Source: Ruminococcaceae bacterium UBA5423
GTDB taxonomy: Bacteria > Bacillota > Clostridia > Oscillospirales > Acutalibacteraceae
Assembly (NCBI GenBank): GCA_002409375.1
Contig: DHNF01000071.1
Location: 1-12,006, forward strand
DNA: 12,006 bases
Direction of reading: 5' to 3'
Shown: positions 6,971 through 12,006 of the stretch, piece by piece
Position numbering within the stretch: position 1 is the first letter of the stretch
Layout of the letters: each line of letters opens with the position of its first letter
Position numbers and translations under genes: made by a program
The notes under the pieces: generated by a model
Told to the model about the DNA's origin: nothing
The model's database searches: none
Seen by the model: only the letters and a program-made list of their open reading frames with translations

Positions 6971-7585
6971 TTATGAACAACCACCAACTGAATTGCCGGC
7001 GGACTTCACCAAAGTAAAAGCTTGCCATAGAACAGAAAGACTCAGACTCACAAGCAATGCCATACTGCGATCCAATTTAAATGATAAAACTAAAAAAATC
7101 ACAAAAATAGCAACATAAATAAGTAATGTAATAAAGCTTTGTTTGCGTAGGCGTTTAATTTTCTCCGGTTTGTTAAGCGGTTTGTTGGGATGCCCAACGG
7201 GAGCGAGCTTATAAATTATAAAACAACCAAGCAAAAAGGCAAACACACTTAGTATAATTGAAACCGGTAAAGCGTAGGTCAAAAGAAGAATATAGTGAGA
7301 AATTAGTGCGATTATTGAAACTGTGATAATACTGACTACAAAACAGGCGTTAGGTGTTTTTGCATGTGCACCACCTGTGGATTTTCTGAGAAGTCCGGCG
7401 GCAATATATACAATCCAGCATTCCCATACGCAATCTGCTAAAATTCCGACTAAAGTAATTATTAATCCAATCGAAATAATCTGAACAATTGCAAACAAGC
7501 CATACTGGACAACAGCTCTCTGTTCGCCATCATATTGCAAGGGATCTGTTATCATATTAGTTAATTTTTGAACTAATTTATCCAT
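6971..7585 (-). CDS. agrB: AgrB-type membrane cysteine protease processing the AgrD peptide
   Basis: A 204-residue integral membrane protein, the usual AgrB length. AgrB cleaves the C-terminal tail of AgrD and closes the thiolactone ring. The family's catalytic pair is present in RKSTGGAHAKTPNAC: H74 and C81, with the same seven-residue spacing as H77/C84 of Staphylococcus aureus AgrB. Hydrophobic helices cover roughly residues 30-63, 82-104, 106-125, 151-168 and 173-192; the loop PVGHPNKPLNKPEKIKRLR (about 129-147) is typical. The start ATG (7583-7585) directly abuts the stop codon of the preceding gene, with AAGGTGA five bases upstream, so the two are probably translationally coupled. agrD follows 31 bp downstream. 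Function is well supported by motif plus the adjacent prepeptide. Confidence 0.95.
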   Translation of the reverse strand: MDKLVQKLTNMITDPLQYDGEQRAVVQYGLFAIVQIISIGLIITLVGILADCVWECWIVYIAAGLLRKSTGGAHAKTPNACFVVSIITVSIIALISHYILLLTYALPVSIILSVFAFLLGCFIIYKLAPVGHPNKPLNKPEKIKRLRKQSFITLLIYVAIFVIFLVLSFKLDRSMALLVSLSLSVLWQAFTLVKSAGNSVGGCS

Positions 7586-8074
7586 CTAATTCACCTTATA
7601 TTTCATTTGCTTTCTTCTTGCTTTTTTCTTCCTAAACATATAAAGGACAAATAATAAGATGGTAAGCATAACGTTTGATAAAATACCAGACACTATTTTA
7701 CTTGTTTCACTATTTAAAAAGTCTTCAAATTCAGCTGCGCTATAAATTGTTTTAAAAGATATCCATAAGGTTCCCTCAAACAAATACATTAAAATTGTAA
7801 TTATCAATGCGCTTTTAACAACTGCTTGCGCTGGTATCTTTAGCAAAATAATAGATAATAAAATAAGTATAATTAAACTAAAAATCGTATGGTTACCAAA
7901 GGTAAGAGCAATTCTGGCGAAATATGTAGCTATCATAGAAATGACAGCACATAAAAAGTACGGTTTCCACTTTATTGGATGTTTACTAAAAAAATGAATA
8001 CCATATACAAACAAAATGCTTTGATAAAAATAAACAAAAACAAATTCAGCAACACGCTGCATGAATAAAATCAA
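7586..8074 (-). CDS. Small membrane protein resembling the AgrC sensor region without a kinase domain
   Basis: 162 residues, with a TTG start at 8072-8074 supported by GGAGGT (8083-8088) eight bases upstream; the start overlaps the previous stop by four bases (TTGA). About five membrane helices are visible (residues 8-28, 37-58, 62-82, 85-107, 127-147), followed by a very basic cytoplasmic tail, RKKKARRKQMKYKVN. The pattern around residues 54-80 (ARIALTFGNHTIFSLIILIL) resembles the transmembrane sensor half of AgrC/GHKL-type peptide receptors as I recall them, but no dimerisation helix, phospho-accepting histidine or ATPase domain follows. The gene ends cleanly against the agrB start, so this looks like a real short protein and not a broken kinase. 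It may be a receptor, decoy or accessory for the cyclic peptide. The family assignment is tentative. Confidence 0.8.
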   Translation of the reverse strand: MILFMQRVAEFVFVYFYQSILFVYGIHFFSKHPIKWKPYFLCAVISMIATYFARIALTFGNHTIFSLIILILLSIILLKIPAQAVVKSALIITILMYLFEGTLWISFKTIYSAAEFEDFLNSETSKIVSGILSNVMLTILLFVLYMFRKKKARRKQMKYKVN

Positions 8075-8628
8075 CTTTGACTACCTCCGTCTAACTGGTT
8101 GTTAACGGCTTTTATGCCGTAGTAGAATATTACAAAAACAAATAAGTGTATTAGAATATCACCGATGCTTATAACACTATATCCCAAGTCAATAAAATCA
8201 CTTAACACTTTAAGCTTTGTATCAGCACTGCCTATAACATGAGTTGAGTCAACTTTTTCGAAAGCAGCTTCACTGAAATAGCCTGTTAGGCGAGAAACGC
8301 TGGCATAAACCGGCATTTTACCGTCGTTTGCAAAAATCACCAATTTGTTCAGTAGAGAACCTGCAGCAATACACCCTGAACCTACTAATGCAGGAAGATA
8401 AAGCTTGTATATGTAAATCGGAATCAGCAAGGTTACAAGAGTCAGGTTTTTTAAATATGGTCCGTATGGGATAAAAACATAATTGCCGCAAAATATGTTT
8501 ATTTGATAAATGATATATATAAGATCGGCAACATAAAAGGGCAAAAAATACTTATTTAACAGGGCTTGTCCAATGCGATATTTTTTGAGTTTACCAACGA
8601 CTACCGCCAGCAGAACCTGAAAAAACAT
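8071..8628 (-). CDS. DUF5317-like membrane protein, first gene of the agr-like operon
   Basis: 185 residues from ATG 8626-8628, chosen because AAGGTGA (8636-8642) is seven bases upstream; a GTG at 8640 in the same frame lies within that RBS. The N-terminus MFFQVLLAVVVGKLKKYRI, the central NDGKMPV motif (about residues 101-107) and the later ADTKLKVLSDFIDL...SIGDILIHL stretch (about 135-162) fit the family of bacterial membrane proteins known as DUF5317, whose function is unknown. Four or five membrane helices are likely, with a hydrophilic extracytoplasmic section of about 55 residues between the last two. It is translationally coupled to the AgrC-like gene that follows. Presence at the head of an agrB-agrD operon suggests a role in export, modification or perception of the peptide, but nothing in the sequence shows which. 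Confidence 0.82.
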   Translation of the reverse strand: MFFQVLLAVVVGKLKKYRIGQALLNKYFLPFYVADLIYIIYQINIFCGNYVFIPYGPYLKNLTLVTLLIPIYIYKLYLPALVGSGCIAAGSLLNKLVIFANDGKMPVYASVSRLTGYFSEAAFEKVDSTHVIGSADTKLKVLSDFIDLGYSVISIGDILIHLFVFVIFYYGIKAVNNQLDGGSQS

Positions 8629-8662
8629 ATATATATTCACCTTAATGGATATTTTAGATATT

Positions 8663-8691
8663 ATTATACTTTTATTTCAATAAATTTACAA
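8663..8691 (-). promoter_or_regulatory. Sigma-A promoter of the agr-like operon
   Basis: On the minus strand: -35 TTGTAA (8686-8691), 17-bp spacer, perfect -10 TATAAT (8663-8668). Predicted start near 8656 gives a leader of about 28 bases. A second possible extended -10 (TGATATAAT, 8812-8820) lies further upstream but lacks a good -35. I see no AgrA-type direct repeats. The rest of the 320-bp divergent intergenic region (8641-8962) holds only these promoters and AT-rich DNA. Confidence 0.78.
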
Positions 8692-8884
8692 GTACTATAT
8701 TTCAATTTCTACTATTACTTAAATACAGCAACCATAATTTGTGAAATATGCACTAAACTAATCCGAGCTCCCATCAAAATAGTATATAGTGCGCAGATGT
8801 AACGAGAGAATATTATATCATGCATTACCATTTTTCTGTATTTTATCATAACAATAATGAATTCAAATAATTTATTTGCTTTGA

Positions 8885-8913
8885 TTGATATTTATTGCCT
8901 GCGCAAGTATAAT
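8885..8913 (+). promoter_or_regulatory. Sigma-A promoter of murD and the M42 genes
   Basis: TTGATA (8885-8890), a 17-bp spacer and perfect TATAAT (8908-8913). Transcription is predicted to start near 8920, about 43 bases before the murD start codon. Confidence 0.83.
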
Positions 8914-8962
8914 ATAAAAGTATTGGTAAAATTAAACTGCTCTTTAGTAGAGGATGATTATA

Positions 8963-10342
8963 TTGAATAAAATCAGTTTTTTTGATAGCCTTAAAAACAG
9001 GCGGGTCGCTGTTTGCGGCATTGGAAAAAACAATGTGCCTGTCATTTTTCAGCTTTTGGAACACGGTGCGTATGTTATAGCCTGCGATTGCCGAACTCGT
9101 GACCAGCTTGGTAACACAGCAAGCAAGCTTGAAAGTGCAAAGGTAAAGCTTCGCTTGGGTTCTGATTATCTTAATTATCTTGAACATGACGGTGTAGATT
9201 TAATTTTGCGAACACCCGGCATGAAGCCGTACCTTGAGCAATTTGAGTCTGCGCGCCGTCGCGGCATTGTTGTGACGTCCGAAATGGAGCTGTTTTTTTC
9301 ATTGTGCCCTGCACATATAACAGCCGTAACCGGCTCGGACGGCAAGACAACTACCACAACAATAATTGCGGGAATCTTAACGGCAGCAGGTTATCGTGTG
9401 CATGTGGGCGGCAATATCGGGCGCCCTTTGCTTCCGATACTAAATAACATATTGCCCGATGACCGGGTTGTGGTTGAGCTGTCAAGCTTTCAGTTGACGG
9501 GAATGACACAAAGCCCGAATACCGCTGTAATTACAAACATAGCGCCCAATCATCTTGACTGGCATACTGATATGAGTGAATATATTAACGCAAAAAAGAA
9601 CTTGATTCAGTGGCAAACAGCCGATGATTGCGCGGTTCTCAATGCTGATAACCAATATACTGCGCAATTTGCCGACAAAGCTAAAGCACAGGTATCATTG
9701 TTCTCGCGCAACATTAAGCCGCGGCGCGGGGCGTGGCTTTCGCCCGAAGGACAGCTTATCATGACCGCAGATGGTGTTGATGTGCCGGTTATAGATAAAG
9801 ACGATATATTATTACCCGGCACTCATAACACAGAAAATTATCTTGCAGCAATTTCTGCGGTGTGGGGTGGAGTGTCGCCCGAAATTATTGCCGAATTCGC
9901 ACGCAGTTTTGCAGGCGTGCCTCACCGCTGCGAGCTTGTGCGCGAGCTTGACGGCGTTAAATGGTACAACGACTCGATTGGTACAAGCCCGTCTCGAACC
10001 ATTGCGGGTCTAAAAGCATTTAAACAAAAAGTGATATTGATAGCGGGCGGGTATGACAAGCATATCTCATATCAGCCTTTAGGTTCGGTTGTTGCAAAAA
10101 CCGTAAAAGAGGCTATTCTTATGGGGGATACAGCCGATACAATAGAAAAAGTGATAAAGGAATGTTCTGATGTTTGTGTGCAACGGGTGAATTCGATGGA
10201 ACAGGCGGTTGAAACCGCGAAAAAGATTGCATTAAATGGTGATATTGTATTTATGTCGCCGGCAAGTGCAAGCTTTGATTCGTATAAAAATTTTGAAGAG
10301 CGTGGCGAACACTTCAGGCGACTTGTAATGTCGCTTAACTGA
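8963..10342 (+). CDS. murD: UDP-N-acetylmuramoyl-L-alanine--D-glutamate ligase MurD
   Basis: Cytoplasmic ATP-dependent ligase that adds D-glutamate to UDP-MurNAc-L-Ala in peptidoglycan precursor synthesis. 459 residues, normal for MurD. The start is taken as TTG 8963 because AGAGG (8949-8953) is nine bases upstream; the in-frame ATG at 8954 directly touches that RBS. The N-terminal Rossmann-like UDP-binding domain contains VAVCGIGKNN (about residue 15-24). The ATP loop is VTGSDGKTTTTT (about 122-133). The central domain has ELSSFQLTG and NHLDWH (196-201), with the lysine in YINAKKN that is carbamylated in this family. The C-terminal domain has NDSIGTSPSRTIAGL and SPASASFDSYKNFEERG, both diagnostic of MurD. 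It is transcribed away from the agr operon and is not in a standard dcw cell-wall cluster; the next genes encode M42 peptidases. Confidence 0.97.
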   Translation: MNKISFFDSLKNRRVAVCGIGKNNVPVIFQLLEHGAYVIACDCRTRDQLGNTASKLESAKVKLRLGSDYLNYLEHDGVDLILRTPGMKPYLEQFESARRRGIVVTSEMELFFSLCPAHITAVTGSDGKTTTTTIIAGILTAAGYRVHVGGNIGRPLLPILNNILPDDRVVVELSSFQLTGMTQSPNTAVITNIAPNHLDWHTDMSEYINAKKNLIQWQTADDCAVLNADNQYTAQFADKAKAQVSLFSRNIKPRRGAWLSPEGQLIMTADGVDVPVIDKDDILLPGTHNTENYLAAISAVWGGVSPEIIAEFARSFAGVPHRCELVRELDGVKWYNDSIGTSPSRTIAGLKAFKQKVILIAGGYDKHISYQPLGSVVAKTVKEAILMGDTADTIEKVIKECSDVCVQRVNSMEQAVETAKKIALNGDIVFMSPASASFDSYKNFEERGEHFRRLVMSLN

Positions 10343-10360
10343 AAATGAAAGGTGAAATGT

Positions 10361-11389
10361 ATGCAATTGATAAAAAGTCTTGAACTTTTGAGCAATGCCG
10401 CCGGCGCTGGCGGGTTGACCGACGCGGCAGATACCGCACAGGCAATTTTAAAAGAATACTGCGATAACATTGAGCGAGATGCGTTAGGCAGTGTTATTGG
10501 TCGGATTAACTGCGGCAAAAAAGATGCAAAGCTGTTATTGCTTGAGGCGCATATTGACGAAATAGGCCTGATTGTTACCCGCATTGACGACGATGGTTTT
10601 GTGTATGCCGAAAACTGCGGGGGTGTGGACAAACGCTCACTTGCGGCAGCAGAGGTTATAATTCACGGGGACAAGCCTTATGTCGGCATTTTTTGTTCAT
10701 TACCACCCCATTTAAAAAACGGGCAAGATAAAGACAAGCTGCCCGATATTTCTGATATGGGTATTGATGTTGGCATGAGTGCAAAAAAAGCACGAGGGTG
10801 TATACGCCCGGGTGACCGCATAACTTTTCATCCTAATTTTAAAAATTTAAGCAATACTCATGTCTGCGGCAAATCGATGGACGATAGGGCGGGCGTTGCC
10901 TCAATTCTTTATTGCCTTGAAATTCTTCGCAAAATTGATCTTTGCTGCAATATCGCCGTGGTATTTGCAGTGCAGGAGGAGCTTGGTTGCCGTGGCTCGG
11001 CTGTTTCGGCATATCGTGTGGCTCCTGATTTTGCCATTGCAGTTGATGTTAGTTTTGCACATACGCCGGATGCCGAAAAATCAAAATGCGGTGTCCTTGG
11101 AAAAGGTCCTATGATTGGGTATTCACCAACCTTGGATTTTGATATGACAAACAAACTTAAAAATATTGCAAAAGATAATAACATTCCATATCAAAAAGAG
11201 GTGATGGGCGGCACTACCGGTACAGACGCCGAAAGCATTTCTGATGTGCGAACAGGTACAAAAACTGCGTTGCTTTCAATCCCGCTAAGATATATGCACA
11301 CACCAAACGAGATAGTGGATATTCGCGACATAGAAAACACCGGACGCCTGATGGCATTGTTTGCACAGAAAGGAGTGAGCGAGCTGTGA
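10361..11389 (+). CDS. M42-family metallo-aminopeptidase
   Basis: 342 residues, normal for M42 (glutamyl aminopeptidase / tetrahedral aminopeptidase family), which trims N-terminal residues from peptides as a large cytoplasmic oligomer. Metal- and acid-site residues are all visible: H64 in EAHIDEIG, D174/D175 in SMDDRAG, E206/E207 in VQEELG, D229 in AVDVS and H313 in YMHTP. The start is ATG 10361 with AAAGGTGA (10348-10355) five bases upstream; an in-frame GTG at 10352 lies within that RBS. It begins 18 bp after murD and its stop overlaps the start of the next M42 gene, so the three are likely one operon. The early region (GAGGLTDAADTAQAIL) departs from the usual G(V/I)SG(Y/R)E pattern, so substrate range may differ from its downstream paralogue. 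Confidence 0.95.
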   Translation: MQLIKSLELLSNAAGAGGLTDAADTAQAILKEYCDNIERDALGSVIGRINCGKKDAKLLLLEAHIDEIGLIVTRIDDDGFVYAENCGGVDKRSLAAAEVIIHGDKPYVGIFCSLPPHLKNGQDKDKLPDISDMGIDVGMSAKKARGCIRPGDRITFHPNFKNLSNTHVCGKSMDDRAGVASILYCLEILRKIDLCCNIAVVFAVQEELGCRGSAVSAYRVAPDFAIAVDVSFAHTPDAEKSKCGVLGKGPMIGYSPTLDFDMTNKLKNIAKDNNIPYQKEVMGGTTGTDAESISDVRTGTKTALLSIPLRYMHTPNEIVDIRDIENTGRLMALFAQKGVSEL

Positions 11390-12006
11390 TTGATACATTA
11401 AAAAATCTTTGCTCTATCGAGGGCGTTTCCGGACGCGAAAACAAAGTGCGGGAGTTTATACTGCGCCGGCTTGAAACATTCCCTACTGAAATAAATGTTA
11501 GAGTTGACGCACTTGGTAATGTGATAGCTGATGTAAAGGGAATGAACCGTACACATAAAAAAATAATGTTTGCCGCCCACATGGACGAGGTTGGGTTTAT
11601 AATTACTGATACAACCGATGACGGATATTTGCGTTTTTCGCCTGTTGGCGGTATTGATTCAGCGGTTGTATACGGACGGCGTGTGCGAATAAATAAGCAC
11701 ATCGGCGTTATTGCGGGCAAAGCTGTGCATCAATGCAAAGATGACGAAAAAAATACCGTACCCGGTTTGGATAAGCTTTTAATTGATATTGCGGCAGATA
11801 GCCGTGAAGAGGCACTAAAAATTGCAAAGCCGGGTGATGTGGCTGTGTTTGACAGTGATTTTACAAGACTGCCGAGCGGGCTAATAAAGGCCCGGGCGCT
11901 GGACGACCGTGCCGGTTGTGCTTTGCTGCTGAATATTGCAGCGCACACGCCGCAATACGATATTACATTAACCTTTACCGTACAAGAGGAAGTGGGCCTG
12001 CGCGGT
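11386..12006 (+). CDS. Second M42-family metallo-aminopeptidase, truncated by the window end
   Basis: The first 207 codons are present and the frame is still open at the right edge. GTG 11386-11388 overlaps the preceding TGA (GTGA), with AAAGGAG (about 11369-11375) upstream, so translation is coupled. The opening LCSIEGVSGREN is the standard M42 start. H65 in AAHMDEVG, D173/D174 in ALDDRAG and E201/E202 in VQEEVGLRG are the metal-binding and catalytic residues seen so far; the final aspartate and histidine lie beyond the window. It is more canonical than the gene before it. Tandem M42 paralogues are common in Firmicutes and can form mixed oligomers (family knowledge). Mixed assembly here is an inference. 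Confidence 0.95.
   Translation, partial: MIDTLKNLCSIEGVSGRENKVREFILRRLETFPTEINVRVDALGNVIADVKGMNRTHKKIMFAAHMDEVGFIITDTTDDGYLRFSPVGGIDSAVVYGRRVRINKHIGVIAGKAVHQCKDDEKNTVPGLDKLLIDIAADSREEALKIAKPGDVAVFDSDFTRLPSGLIKARALDDRAGCALLLNIAAHTPQYDITLTFTVQEEVGLRG

Noticed and set aside
8566..8802. 78-codon plus-strand frame across the agr promoter
   Set aside because: It overlaps the start of the DUF5317-like gene in antisense and an AT-rich promoter region; no RBS.
8641..8962. Riboswitch or small RNA in the divergent intergenic region
   Set aside because: No conserved aptamer-like pattern or terminator hairpin was seen; the two promoters explain the sequence.
8846..9187. 113-codon minus-strand frame in the divergent region
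   Set aside because: More than half is antisense to murD, and it covers the murD promoter; the translation resembles no known protein.
10072..10632. 186-codon open frame on the minus strand
   Set aside because: It overlaps the end of murD and the start of the M42 gene in antisense, has no plausible family, and both sense genes carry clear motifs.
11214..11720. 168-codon open frame on the minus strand
   Set aside because: Antisense to both M42 genes, whose catalytic motifs and overlap fix the coding strand.

Overview
The window looks like a chromosomal segment of a low-to-moderate GC Firmicute, most likely a member of the Clostridia. The evidence is AGGAGG/AAGGTGA-type ribosome binding sites, sigma-A promoters with 17-bp spacers, an agr-type cyclic-peptide locus, tandem M42 aminopeptidases and a TetR-controlled RND pump without outer-membrane partners. 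No rRNA, tRNA, CRISPR array or transposase gene was seen.

Left part (1-4066, minus strand): a large RND efflux permease (234-3977) is transcribed from a clear promoter at 4038-4066. A near-perfect TetR-type palindrome (4006-4029) lies just downstream of the predicted transcription start. The 5' end of a TetR-family repressor gene (1-148) follows the pump gene in the same direction and runs off the window. The pump carries about 230 extra coiled-coil residues in its first extracytoplasmic domain. A perfect 28-bp palindrome sits between pump and repressor.

Middle-left (4067-4975): about 420 bp without a gene contains a 136-bp MITE-like inverted-repeat element. It is followed by a YbaK/EbsC-type aminoacyl-tRNA deacylase gene (4452-4919) and a bidirectional terminator.

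Centre (4981-8691, minus strand): the most interesting region. Four genes form an apparent operon driven by a promoter at 8663-8691. They encode a DUF5317-like membrane protein, a short protein resembling the membrane sensor half of AgrC but with no kinase domain, AgrB, and a 43-residue AgrD prepeptide (6808-6939). A strong hairpin terminator follows. Directly downstream is a membrane-bound GGDEF plus HD-GYP protein that can be predicted to make and/or break down cyclic di-GMP. No histidine kinase or response regulator is present here, so the peptide's sensing route is unknown; a link to the c-di-GMP protein is a hypothesis.

Right part (8885-12006, plus strand): divergent from the agr operon, a promoter at 8885-8913 drives murD (peptidoglycan synthesis), followed 18 bp later by two translationally coupled M42 metallo-aminopeptidase genes. 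The second is cut by the window end.
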